Part shown: positions 17,108-25,416 of the stretch, one piece after another | Layout of the letters: the number at the start of each line of letters is the position of its first letter | Numbering within the stretch: position 1 is the stretch's first letter | From: Jatrophihabitans sp. | GTDB taxonomy: Bacteria > Actinomycetota > Actinomycetes > Mycobacteriales > Jatrophihabitantaceae | Assembly: GCA_036389035.1 (NCBI GenBank) | Contig: DASVQQ010000008.1 | Location: forward strand, 166,974-230,973 | DNA length: 64,000 nucleotides | Direction: 5' to 3' | Program-made: the position numbers and the translations under genes | The notes under the pieces: model-generated | What the model was told of the DNA's origin: nothing | Seen by the model: the letters and a program-made list of their open reading frames with translations, nothing else | Databases searched by the model: none

Positions 17108-20100
17108 GTGGGCGTCGCTGTGACCGTCACCAGAGAGTCCGACTCCTTCGTACACCTGCACGTGCACACCGAGTACTCGATGCTCGACGGCGCCGCCCGG
17201 CTCGACGACCTGTTCGCAGAGACCGCCCGAATGGGCATGCCCGCGCTGGCCATGACCGACCACGGCAACGTCTTCGGCGCCTATGACTTCTACAAGAAGG
17301 CCAAGGCGCACGGGGTCAAGCCGATCATCGGCCTGGAGGCCTACCTCACCCCGAGCACCCACCGCGGCGACCGCACCCGGGTGCGCTGGAACGCCGGCGG
17401 CGAGGACGACGTCTCGGGCAGCGGCGCGTTCACCCACATGACGCTGCTGGCCGAGAACACCGCCGGCATGCACAACCTGTTCCGGCTCTCCAGCAGGTCC
17501 AGCCTCGAAGGCTTCTTCTACAAGCCCCGGGCCGACCGCGAGCTGCTCAACGACTACGCCCAGGGCCTGATCGCCACCACCGGCTGCCCGTCCGGTGAGA
17601 TCCAGACCTGGCTGCGGATCGGCAACTACGGCAACGCCAGGGCCTCGGCCGCCGAGTTTAGAGACATCTTCGGCAAGGACAACTTCTTCCTGGAGCTGAT
17701 GGACCACGGCCTGAGCATCGAGACCCGGGTCCGCGACGGCCTGCTGCGCCTGGGCAAGGACCTGGGCCTGCCGATGGTGGCCACCAACGACCTGCACTAC
17801 ACCCGGGCCGAGGACGCCGACGCCCACGAGGTGCTGCTGTGCGTGCAGTCCGGCAAGACCATGCAGGACCAGAACCGGTTCAAGTTCGACGCCAAGGACT
17901 TCTACCTCAAGTCCCCGGCCGAGATGCGCTCGCTGTGGGCCGACAAGTACGAGCTGCGCGAGGCCTGTGATAACACGCTGCTGATCGCCGAGCGGTGCGA
18001 GATCGGCTTCGACGAGTCCAAGAGCTACATGCCCCGCTTCCCGGTCCCCGAGGGCGAGGACGAGACGTCCTGGTTCGTCAAGGAGACCGAGCGGGGCCTG
18101 CATGCCCGCTACCCGGACGGGGTCCCGGCCGACGTTCGGGCCCGGGCCGACTTCGAGGTCGGCGTGATCACCCAGATGGGCTTTCCCGGCTACTTCCTGG
18201 TGGTCGCCGACTTCATCAACTGGGCCAAGGAGAACGGCATCCGGGTCGGCCCGGGTCGCGGCTCGGGCGCGGGCAGCATGGTCGCCTACGCGATGCGGAT
18301 CACCGACCTCGACCCGCTGTGGCACGGCCTGATCTTCGAGCGGTTCCTCAACCCCGACCGGGTCTCGATGCCCGACTTCGACGTGGACTTCGACGAGCGC
18401 CGGCGCGGTGAGGTGATCCGCTACGTCACCGACAAGTACGGCGACGAGCGGGTCGCCCAGATCGTCACCTACGGCACCATCAAGGCCAAGCAGGCGGTCA
18501 AGGACGCGGCCCGGGTGCTGGGCTACCCGTTCGCGATGGGCGACCGGATCACCAAGGTGATGCCGCCGCCGGTGATGGGCAAGGACGTCCCGCTCTCCAA
18601 GATCTTCGACACCACCCACAACCGCTACGGCGAGGGCGGGGAGTTCCGGTCGCTGTATGACGCCGACCCCGAGGTCAAGCGGGTGGTCGACACCGCCAAG
18701 GGGCTGGAGGGGCTCAAGCGGCAGTGGGGCGTGCACGCGGCGGGCGTGATCATGTCGAGCGACCCGCTCATCGACGTCATCCCGATCATGCGCCGCGAGG
18801 CCGACGGCGCCATCATCACCCAGTTCGACTACCCGTCGTGCGAGAGCCTCGGCCTGATCAAGATGGACTTCCTGGGGTTGCGCAACCTCACCATCCTCGA
18901 CGACGCGGTCGACAACATCAGGGCCAACCGCGGCCACGACCTGGTGCTGGAGGACCTGCCGCTGGATGACAAGGCGACCTACGAGCTGCTGACCCGCGGT
19001 GACACGCTGGGGGTGTTCCAGCTCGACGGCGGGCCGCTGCGGGCGCTGCTGCGCTCGATGCGCCCGGACAACTTCGAGGACATCTCGGCGGTGATCGCGC
19101 TGTACCGGCCTGGGCCGATGGGCGCGGACTCGCACAACAAGTACGCCAACCGCAAGAACGGCCGGGAGCCGGTGGTGCCGATCCACCCGGAGCTGGAGGC
19201 GCCGCTGGCCGAGGTCCTCAGCGACACCTACGGGCTGATCGTCTACCAGGAGCAGGTCATCTCGATCGCCCAGTCGCTGGCCGGCTACACCCTGGGCGGC
19301 GCTGACCTGCTGCGCCGGGCGATGGGCAAGAAGAAGAAGTCCGAGCTGGACGCCCAGTACGAGAAGTTCTCGGCGGGCATGGCGGCCAACGGCTACTCCG
19401 CGGCCGCGGTCAAGACGCTGTGGGACATCCTGGTGCCGTTCTCCGACTACGCCTTCAACAAGGCGCACTCGGCCGCGTACGGGATGCTGTCGTACTGGAC
19501 CGCCTACCTCAAGGCGAACTACCCGGCCGAGTACATGGCCGCGCTGCTCACCTCGGTCAAGGACGACAAGGACAAGATGGCCGTCTACCTGGCCGAGTGC
19601 CGGCGGATGGGCATCAAGGTGCTGCCGCCGTGCGTGAACTCCTCCGACGCCAACTTCACCCCGACGGGCACCGACATCCGGTTCGGCCTGACGGCGGTGC
19701 GCAACGTCGGCGGCAACGTGGTCACCTCGATCACCACCTGCCGCAAGGCCAACTCGGCTTTCACCGACTTCGCCGACTACCTGCGCAAGGTCGACGCGAT
19801 GGCCTGCAACAAGCGCACCATCGAGGCGCTGATCAAGGCCGGCGCGTTCGACTCGCTCGGCCACAACCGCAAGGGCCTGATCCAGGTGTACGAGGCCTCG
19901 ATCGACGCGGTGCTGAGCACCAAGCGCGCCGAGGCGATCGGCCAGTTCGACCTGTTCGGCTTCGACGACGATGCCGGGGGCGGCCTGGGTGACATGTTCG
20001 CCGTCCGGGTGCCCGAGGGCGAGTGGGACAAGTCGGTGCTGCTCAACTTCGAGCGCGAGATGCTCGGGCTCTATGTCAGCGACCACCCGTTGCTGGGGGT

Positions 20101-20680
20101 CGAGCACATCCTCAAGTCGGCGGCCGAGGTCAGCATCGCCGAGCTGCAGACCGAGGCCGTCAAGGACGGTGAGAAGGTCACGGTGGCCGGCATCCTGTCC
20201 AGCGTCACCCGGCGGATGACCAAGGACGGCAAGCAGTGGGCCCAGGTGGTGCTCGAAGACCTCGAAGGTTCGGTCGAGGTGCTGTTCTTCCCGGCGTCCT
20301 ACGCCCAGGTCGGCCTGCAGATCGCCGAGGACGCGGTCGTGGTGATCAAGGGCCGGGTGGACGCCCGGGAGGACACCATCCGGATCATCGGCTCGGACCT
20401 GTCGCTGCCGGACCTGACCAAGGGGATGGACGGCCCGCTGCGGCTGGTGATGAATCAGCACCAGTTCAAGCAGGCGATCGTGGACAACCTCAAGGAGATC
20501 CTGCGCTCGCACCCCGGCATGACCCCGGTCGAGATCCAGCTGGCGTTCGGCCAGCGGTTGCGGACCGAGCTGCCCGATTACCGGGTGACGCCGTCGCAAG
20601 GCCTGATGGGCGACATCAAGGCGTTGCTCGGGCCGAACGCGATCAGCGACCAGTCCGCTCCGAGCTCGGCGGGTCGCTGA
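17108..20680 (+). CDS. dnaE1: DnaE, DNA polymerase III alpha subunit
   Basis: Main replicative polymerase, C-family. 1190 residues, normal for actinobacterial DnaE1. The N-terminal PHP domain has HLHVHTEYS (residues 17-25), linked in this group to proofreading. The palm motif MPDFDVDFDERRR (about residue 421) carries catalytic Asp residues, and GPGRGSGAGS and FNKAHSAAYG are present. An OB fold (VTVAGILSSV, about residue 1027) is near the end. The GTG at 17108 gives the expected start; a second GTG is 12 nt later. The gene stands alone on this strand. Confidence 0.97.
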   Translation: MGVAVTVTRESDSFVHLHVHTEYSMLDGAARLDDLFAETARMGMPALAMTDHGNVFGAYDFYKKAKAHGVKPIIGLEAYLTPSTHRGDRTRVRWNAGGEDDVSGSGAFTHMTLLAENTAGMHNLFRLSSRSSLEGFFYKPRADRELLNDYAQGLIATTGCPSGEIQTWLRIGNYGNARASAAEFRDIFGKDNFFLELMDHGLSIETRVRDGLLRLGKDLGLPMVATNDLHYTRAEDADAHEVLLCVQSGKTMQDQNRFKFDAKDFYLKSPAEMRSLWADKYELREACDNTLLIAERCEIGFDESKSYMPRFPVPEGEDETSWFVKETERGLHARYPDGVPADVRARADFEVGVITQMGFPGYFLVVADFINWAKENGIRVGPGRGSGAGSMVAYAMRITDLDPLWHGLIFERFLNPDRVSMPDFDVDFDERRRGEVIRYVTDKYGDERVAQIVTYGTIKAKQAVKDAARVLGYPFAMGDRITKVMPPPVMGKDVPLSKIFDTTHNRYGEGGEFRSLYDADPEVKRVVDTAKGLEGLKRQWGVHAAGVIMSSDPLIDVIPIMRREADGAIITQFDYPSCESLGLIKMDFLGLRNLTILDDAVDNIRANRGHDLVLEDLPLDDKATYELLTRGDTLGVFQLDGGPLRALLRSMRPDNFEDISAVIALYRPGPMGADSHNKYANRKNGREPVVPIHPELEAPLAEVLSDTYGLIVYQEQVISIAQSLAGYTLGGADLLRRAMGKKKKSELDAQYEKFSAGMAANGYSAAAVKTLWDILVPFSDYAFNKAHSAAYGMLSYWTAYLKANYPAEYMAALLTSVKDDKDKMAVYLAECRRMGIKVLPPCVNSSDANFTPTGTDIRFGLTAVRNVGGNVVTSITTCRKANSAFTDFADYLRKVDAMACNKRTIEALIKAGAFDSLGHNRKGLIQVYEASIDAVLSTKRAEAIGQFDLFGFDDDAGGGLGDMFAVRVPEGEWDKSVLLNFEREMLGLYVSDHPLLGVEHILKSAAEVSIAELQTEAVKDGEKVTVAGILSSVTRRMTKDGKQWAQVVLEDLEGSVEVLFFPASYAQVGLQIAEDAVVVIKGRVDAREDTIRIIGSDLSLPDLTKGMDGPLRLVMNQHQFKQAIVDNLKEILRSHPGMTPVEIQLAFGQRLRTELPDYRVTPSQGLMGDIKALLGPNAISDQSAPSSAGR

Positions 20681-20752
20681 GCCGGACCGGGTCGCCGGAA
20701 AAGCTCCGTTCAGTGAGGAACTACAACGGGGCGCGAGATCGTTGAATCGGGT

Positions 20753-21385
20753 ATGAGAGAGCAATTCCGGCCCGGGCGGCCGTCAGCGTCCTTCGGTGGC
20801 GACCCCGAGCGTCCGGTGCTGGTGAAGCGGCCGGTCGCCAAGGAGCGGCCGGTGTACGACGAGCGGCCGGTCATCGAGGTGGGCAATTTCGGTCCCGGCT
20901 CGGCGACCAGCCAGGCGGTGCTGCGGCGCTACCTGCTGACCCGGGCGCTGGGCAGCTCGATCATCAACGCCGTGCAGTGGACCGGCGTGCTGGTGCTGCT
21001 GGTGGCCGCGCTGTGCTGGTTGGCCGACCTGCGGGTGCTGGCGGTGCTGGTGGGCCTGGTCGCCCTGCTGGTCTTCACCTTCCGCTGGCTGCTTACCGCC
21101 GTCGCGCGCCGGCTGTCCGGAGCGCACCGGCTCGGGCCGCTGGAGCCAAGGGTGGCCGCGCTGGTCGCCCGGACCCGCAAGGGACTGCGCCGTGAGCTGC
21201 GCCGGGTCGGGTTGCCGGGCGTGCCCTGGGGGCCGCTACTGATCGGCTGGCGGCTGCTGCGTCCGGTGCGGCGGGTGCGCACGGTGGAGGCGCTGAGCCG
21301 GATCGACCTGACCAAGGTGGTGCCGCCCAGCCAGGTGGACGAGCTGCAGATCCTGCTGCGCCAGATGCCGCCCGGCCGATTCTGA
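20753..21385 (+). CDS. Uncharacterised two-helix membrane protein
   Basis: 210 residues. A polar N-terminus with repeated ERPV units (RPVAKERPVYDERPV) precedes two adjacent membrane helices (about residues 76-112, INAVQWTGVLVLLVAALCWL and VLVGLVALLVFTFRWLL) and a basic C-terminal domain with many Arg. No recognised domain. It starts 72 nt after dnaE without a clear ribosome site. Coding is supported by GC-rich third positions and sensible topology. Confidence 0.7.
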   Translation: MREQFRPGRPSASFGGDPERPVLVKRPVAKERPVYDERPVIEVGNFGPGSATSQAVLRRYLLTRALGSSIINAVQWTGVLVLLVAALCWLADLRVLAVLVGLVALLVFTFRWLLTAVARRLSGAHRLGPLEPRVAALVARTRKGLRRELRRVGLPGVPWGPLLIGWRLLRPVRRVRTVEALSRIDLTKVVPPSQVDELQILLRQMPPGRF

Positions 21386-21440
21386 ACGGCTCGGAAGCCA
21401 CCTTCGCCATCGCAATCAAGCGCAGGCGGCGTCACTCGGG

Positions 21441-22097
21441 TTATGCGGTTGACGTGACGGGTTGGCGCAGGATCGTCTTTAGCTTGCCGGGCTCGGTCTT
21501 GCGGGGATCAGAGAGGTAGATCTCGTGGTGTAGGCCTGTCGGCACGAGTCCGTGGGCGGGGAGGAACTCGGCATGCAGGCGCGCAAGCGTCGGGCCCTCA
21601 TCGTCATAGGAGCCGACGTGCAGGATCTGCGCGCTGCGGCCTTCGGCATAGCGCTCGAAGCGAATCAGGCTGAGTGCCGGCAATCCTTTCTTCCGCGCGG
21701 CGGCCAGGGCTTCATCGACAAGCTCGGAGCTGACCCAGTCGGGTTGGGCGATCATCATCGTCCAGTCCCAGGCGTCCTTGTCGCCGGTACGGAAGACCTC
21801 CCAATCCGTTGCTGACCACAGCCCTTCGAGGGGCGCCACCGTGTGCACCCTTTCCCCTCTTGCCTTTGTCGCGGCTCGCACCGCGTAGGAGGCGGTGTAC
21901 AGCGCGGCCACCGCGTCGCGATAGGCGGCGGAGGTGTTCGGGTCACCATGCCCGTCGATCATGAGGAACCCCAGGTCGGGCACGTCGATGATCTCGAAGT
22001 CGCCGCGCTTGGGCGAGTAGAGATCCTTGCGCTCCTTCTTGATGTCATAGGTCTGCATCGCGCTCCGACTGGAACCGAGCTTCAGGTCGGCCGACAT
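21441..22097 (-). CDS. GyrI-like small-molecule-binding domain protein
   Basis: 218 residues from ATG 22097, which has GAAGGT about 10 nt upstream; ATG 22136 is in frame but would overlap the upstream gene. Motifs such as FLMIDGHGDPNTS, WTMMIAQPDWV and AEFLPAHGLVPTGLHHEIYL match stand-alone GyrI-like/SOUL-fold proteins (COG4832 type), which bind small hydrophobic ligands. The exact ligand is unknown. GC content is somewhat lower than in the neighbours, hinting at later gain. Confidence 0.75.
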   Translation of the reverse strand: MSADLKLGSSRSAMQTYDIKKERKDLYSPKRGDFEIIDVPDLGFLMIDGHGDPNTSAAYRDAVAALYTASYAVRAATKARGERVHTVAPLEGLWSATDWEVFRTGDKDAWDWTMMIAQPDWVSSELVDEALAAARKKGLPALSLIRFERYAEGRSAQILHVGSYDDEGPTLARLHAEFLPAHGLVPTGLHHEIYLSDPRKTEPGKLKTILRQPVTSTA

Positions 22098-22104
22098 CCG
22101 CGAG

Positions 22105-22359
22105 CTACCTTCGTCGCCCGTAGCGGAAGTAGCCAAGAGGTACCGCGCCAGCTGAGTTGGTCAGGATGACCGCAGCTGTCCACCGCGCTTTCGAGCCTCG
22201 GACGTCAGCCGAAGGTCGCCGGGCAAGATCGAACAGAGCCGCGATCTTGAGCGCACCCTCAAGGGCTGCGCTGATGACAATCAGTCGACGAACCCCAGGA
22301 CCAAGATCATTCCATCGCTTTCTGGCACGAGAGCGCACGAGAACACTGTGCCCGGTCAT
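22105..22359 (-). CDS. Small PLDc_N-like membrane protein
   Basis: About 84 residues from ATG 22359 (GTG starts at 22344 and 22338 are alternatives). The core, RRLIVISAALEGALKIAALF then VRGSKARWTAAVILTNSAG and GYFRYGRRR, fits the short two-helix 'phospholipase D nuclease N-terminal' family, which includes many stand-alone actinobacterial proteins ending in FGRR-like motifs. Its stop is only 7 nt before the GyrI-like start, so the two are probably cotranscribed. Function unknown. Confidence 0.65.
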   Translation of the reverse strand: MTGHSVLVRSRARKRWNDLGPGVRRLIVISAALEGALKIAALFDLARRPSADVRGSKARWTAAVILTNSAGAVPLGYFRYGRRR

Positions 22360-22478
22360 CCTGAGCGCGGGCAACCGACCCCCGCTTGCGAACCGCCGGG
22401 CACCCGAAGCGAGCCTGATGAGACCGGTACGGCCCGGCGCAGAGCCGTGCGCACGTCCCTTCTTGCGAAGATAAAATC

Positions 22479-23774
22479 GTGACCGATCAGGATCAGCCGT
22501 TGCTCGGCCGCCGCGGTGTGCGGTTGCCCGCGGCGCTGGCCGAGCGGGCCAGAGCCGGCCTGGAGCTGATCCGGTCACGCCGGCTGCGGACCGGCGCCGT
22601 CCCCAGCCGCGGGGTCGCCTTCGTCGGCACCGTCTGGACCGGCGGCGCTGCCCAACCCGGCTTCGGCCTGGTGGTGCTCGACGGCGCCGGCCGGGTCGCC
22701 GACCTCCGCCCCGAACGAGGCGGGATGCCCAGTGACCTGCTGGTGCTGGGCGGGATCAACCACTGGGTGGTGCCGGCCCTGGTGGACGCCCACGTGCACC
22801 TGAGCCAGCCGGCCGACGGGGAAGCAGCGGGGGACTGGCCGACCGGCCTGGAGACCGGGCTGGTCGGCCTTCGCGACCTGGCCTCGCCGCTGCGGCAGGC
22901 GCAGGGCTGGCGCACCGGGCACCGCCCGCCGCCGCCCGGCTGGCCGGTGATCGCGGTGAGCGGGCCGGTGCTGACCGCCCCCGGCGGCCACCAAGCCAGC
23001 TGCTGGGCCGGCGCCACCGCGGAGTTCGTCAACTCACCGGTGCAGGCGCGTTGGACGGTGCAGCGGCTGGCCGCCGACGGGGTGGACCTCATCAAGCTCG
23101 GCCTCGACCCCGGCCCGGACGCCGGGCCCACCCTGCCGCCGGCGGTGGTCCGGGCGGTGGTGAACGCCGCCCACGACGCCGGACTGCCGGTGCTGGCCCA
23201 CGCGCTGAGCGCCGAGCTGGTCGGCCGCGCCCTGGACGCCGGGGTCGACGAGCTGGCCCGCGTCCCCACCGAGCGGCTGCCCGCTGCCCTGATCGAGCGG
23301 ATCGCCGGCAGCGGGATGAAGGTCACCTCCACCCTGCAGAGGTTCTTCTCCTCCGGCCACGGCCGGGACGCCGCGGCCAACGCCGCCGACCTGGTCAGCG
23401 CCGGGGTGCCGCTGCTCTACGGCACCGACTCAGCCCGCTCCGGCGCCGCCCCGGCGGTGGACCCGCGCGAGCTGGACCGGCTGGCCAACACCGGGCTGGG
23501 ACGGCTCGGAGCGCTCCGGGCCGCCACCGAGCACAGCGCCGGCGCTGCCGGGATGCGCCGGCGCACCGGGCGGCTGCGGGTCGGCGAGCCCGCCGCGCTG
23601 GTGTTGCTTCCCGCCAGCCCGCTGGTGGAGCCGGGCGTCTGGCGCACGCCGGGTGCGGTGTTCGTCGACGGTCGGCTTACCGTTAGTCCCAACGCGCCCA
23701 ACCACCGGGCCGTCCGTCCCGCCGGCGCCACACCGTCCGGCCTCACCGCCGCCGCCGACCAGGGGAGCCGATGA
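22479..23774 (+). CDS. Amidohydrolase family protein (imidazolonepropionase-like)
   Basis: 431 residues. The metal site HxH is in DAHVHLSQP (about residue 102); LIKLGLDPG near 204, LAHALSAE near 245 and YGTDSARSG near 314 (Asp) complete the usual metal-ligand set of composite-domain amidohydrolases. The N- and C-terminal beta segments (VDGRL) form the second domain. Substrate cannot be assigned; relatives include cyclic-imidate and peptide hydrolases. GTG 22479 is used with a weak ribosome site. The 3' end overlaps the next gene as ATGA. Confidence 0.82.
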   Translation: MTDQDQPLLGRRGVRLPAALAERARAGLELIRSRRLRTGAVPSRGVAFVGTVWTGGAAQPGFGLVVLDGAGRVADLRPERGGMPSDLLVLGGINHWVVPALVDAHVHLSQPADGEAAGDWPTGLETGLVGLRDLASPLRQAQGWRTGHRPPPPGWPVIAVSGPVLTAPGGHQASCWAGATAEFVNSPVQARWTVQRLAADGVDLIKLGLDPGPDAGPTLPPAVVRAVVNAAHDAGLPVLAHALSAELVGRALDAGVDELARVPTERLPAALIERIAGSGMKVTSTLQRFFSSGHGRDAAANAADLVSAGVPLLYGTDSARSGAAPAVDPRELDRLANTGLGRLGALRAATEHSAGAAGMRRRTGRLRVGEPAALVLLPASPLVEPGVWRTPGAVFVDGRLTVSPNAPNHRAVRPAGATPSGLTAAADQGSR

Positions 23775-24391
23775 CCAACGCTCCAGGGGAGCCGATGACC
23801 GACGCCGTCACCGGCCAGCCCGCGCCGGTCGCCGGCCAGCCCGTGCCGGTCGCCGACCAGCCCGTGCCGGTCACCGACCACGACCCCGCCCTCGCTGGCC
23901 GATCCTGGCGCCCGCTGGCGATCCTGGTGGTCGGGCAGCTGCTGGCCGGCGTGCTGGCCGGGCTGATCTGGCGGGCCTGGGCCCCGACGACCACCTCGTA
24001 CCTGGTGGAAGGCGGCGGCGGCAACCCGGCCTTCGTGGTGCCGCAGGAGAGCGAGTCCCAGATCGCCGGCGACGGCCGGTTCGTGCTGCTCTCGATAGCG
24101 CTCGGCATGGTGTTCGGGCTGCTGGCCTGGCGGCTGCGGACCATCCGGGGCCCGGTGGTGCTCGCCGCCCTGGCCGTGGCCGGGGTGCTGAGCTCGCTGC
24201 TGGCCCGCGCGGCCGGTGAGTGGTTCTCCGGCAGTCCCGTCCGCGAGCTCAACGCCGCGTTCACGCCGGAGTTGAGCCTGCACGCCCTGCCGGCGCTGGC
24301 GGTCCAGGCGTTCTTCGGGGTGCTGGTCTACACCGCGCTGGTCGGGCTGAGCGCCGACCCCGATCTCGGGGACCGGAAACCCCGCAGCTGA
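23771..24391 (+). CDS. DUF2567-like membrane protein
   Basis: 206 residues. A disordered Pro/Val/Gln N-terminus has three 21-bp repeats (23811-23873). Four membrane helices follow, with AGDGRFVLLSIALGMVFGLL and LAALAVAGVLSSLLA, as in the actinobacterial DUF2567 family. Two start codons, 23771 and 23795, each carry the same AGGGGAG ribosome site, from a 24-bp duplication. The first overlaps the amidohydrolase stop. Function unknown. Confidence 0.7.
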   Translation: MTNAPGEPMTDAVTGQPAPVAGQPVPVADQPVPVTDHDPALAGRSWRPLAILVVGQLLAGVLAGLIWRAWAPTTTSYLVEGGGGNPAFVVPQESESQIAGDGRFVLLSIALGMVFGLLAWRLRTIRGPVVLAALAVAGVLSSLLARAAGEWFSGSPVRELNAAFTPELSLHALPALAVQAFFGVLVYTALVGLSADPDLGDRKPRS

Positions 24392-24485
24392 CGTCCATCG
24401 ACCAGAAGCCCGCAGCTGACGTCCATCGACCAGAAGCCCGCAGCTGGCGTCCATCAACCAGAAATCTCGCAGCTGACGTCGATCG
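24381..24485. repeat. 28-bp tandem repeat, 3.75 copies
   Basis: Units at 24381-24408 and 24409-24436 are identical; 24437-24464 differs at a few bases and 24465-24485 is a partial fourth. The first unit contains the last codons and the TGA stop of the preceding gene, so the array starts inside its 3' end. Confidence 0.9.
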
Positions 24486-24487
24486 TT

Positions 24488-24534
24488 GGCCTCGTAGCAG
24501 GGTGACCCGCCGTCCAGCACCCTGCTACGAGGCC
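24488..24534. terminator. Perfect 17-bp hairpin between converging genes
   Basis: Arms GGCCTCGTAGCAGGGTG (24488-24504) and CACCCTGCTACGAGGCC (24518-24534) are perfectly complementary with a 13-nt loop. It lies between the DUF2567-like gene and the converging LON-domain gene. No T-run. A bidirectional terminator is the simplest reading. Confidence 0.7.
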
Positions 24535-24563
24535 ACCGATCCCAACGCAAGGCGACTGAAGAA

Positions 24564-24618
24564 CTCAGCCGGTCAAGGACCTAGGCCTCAGCCGGTCAAG
24601 GATCGAAGCCTCAGCTGG
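24564..24618. repeat. 23-bp direct repeat
   Basis: CTCAGCCGGTCAAGGA opens units at 24564-24586 and 24587-24609; a partial third (CTCAGCTGG, 24610-24618) covers the stop codon of the LON-domain gene. Confidence 0.75.
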
Positions 24619-25306
24619 TGCCCCGGCTGCGCCGGAAGGTCGCCGCGGTGATCGGCACCGCGCGGAGCTGGCGCAGCAGCTCGGTCTCACGGCGCAGCAC
24701 CGCCCGTCCGGCCTTCAGCCGGGCCGCGGTGTCGGCGACGCCGAGCAGCGCCTGGCGGTCCAGCATCGGCAGCGAGGGCAACATGGCCACCGCGTAGGAC
24801 AGCGCCCGCGGGTCGGCCGAGACCGGCAGGTCGGTGAACTCCGCGAGGTCGGCGTTGAGCGCGGTCAGGGTGCGCAGGTGGATGTCCAGCGCTCGCCGCA
24901 CCGAGGTGGCCAGTCCGGACCCGATCTCGCCCGCCGGCTCGGTCAGCCAGCGGACTTCGGCCACCAGGTAGGGCTTGGCGCCGGTGTCCAGGGAGTCGAT
25001 GACGAACCGGCGTTCCCCGACCGCCGCCAGGTCGCAGCGGCCGTCGGGGTGGGGCAGCACGTCAGTCACCCGGGCCGAGGTGCCGACGTCGTAGACATCG
25101 CCGAGCTCGCCGACCTCCCAGCCCTGACGCAGCGCGACCACCCCGAACTCCGGCGCGCCGGGGCCTTCGGCATTGAGCAGGTCAGCGACCAGCTGCCGGT
25201 AGCGGGGCTCGAAGACGTGCAGTGACAGCCGCATGCCCGGCACCAGCACCGTTCCCAGCGGGAACAGCGGCAGCACCTCGGCCTTGCCGGACGTCGGATG
25301 AGGCAC
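24611..25306 (-). CDS. LON substrate-binding domain protein
   Basis: 231 residues from GTG 25306 (longer starts to 25372 are open). The N-terminal core VLPLFPLGTVLVPGMRLSLH and FEPRYRQLV is the LON (PUA-like) domain of COG2802 proteins, without the ATPase or protease domains of Lon. The C-terminal half is helical. Function in bacteria is unclear. It diverges from hisD. Confidence 0.85.
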   Translation of the reverse strand: MPHPTSGKAEVLPLFPLGTVLVPGMRLSLHVFEPRYRQLVADLLNAEGPGAPEFGVVALRQGWEVGELGDVYDVGTSARVTDVLPHPDGRCDLAAVGERRFVIDSLDTGAKPYLVAEVRWLTEPAGEIGSGLATSVRRALDIHLRTLTALNADLAEFTDLPVSADPRALSYAVAMLPSLPMLDRQALLGVADTAARLKAGRAVLRRETELLRQLRAVPITAATFRRSRGTS

Positions 25307-25404
25307 CCGCTCACCGTACGGCGGTTCCGGCCGGCCTGCGCGCCAGCTCGTGCCTACGAGGGAGCCCGGCACAGCGACGGCATCCGGAGGCCTCGCAGGC
25401 TAAC

Positions 25405-25410
25405 TAGACT
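25405..25410 (+). promoter_or_regulatory. hisD promoter -10, leaderless geometry
   Basis: TAGACT at 25405-25410, six nt before the GTG start of hisD. This spacing fits a transcript that begins at the start codon. No ribosome site is present. Confidence 0.65.
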
Positions 25411-25416
25411 GGCTGC

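Noticed and set aside
16970..20764. 1264-codon frame opposite dnaE
   Set aside because: Mirror of a highly biased real gene; no family motifs, and dnaE is certain.
20753..20800. Leaderless promoter directly before the gene after dnaE
   Set aside because: No TANNNT box at the right distance; the start remains without a clear signal.
24381..24485. CRISPR-like array from the 28-bp repeats
   Set aside because: Units are directly adjacent with no spacers; it is a plain tandem repeat.
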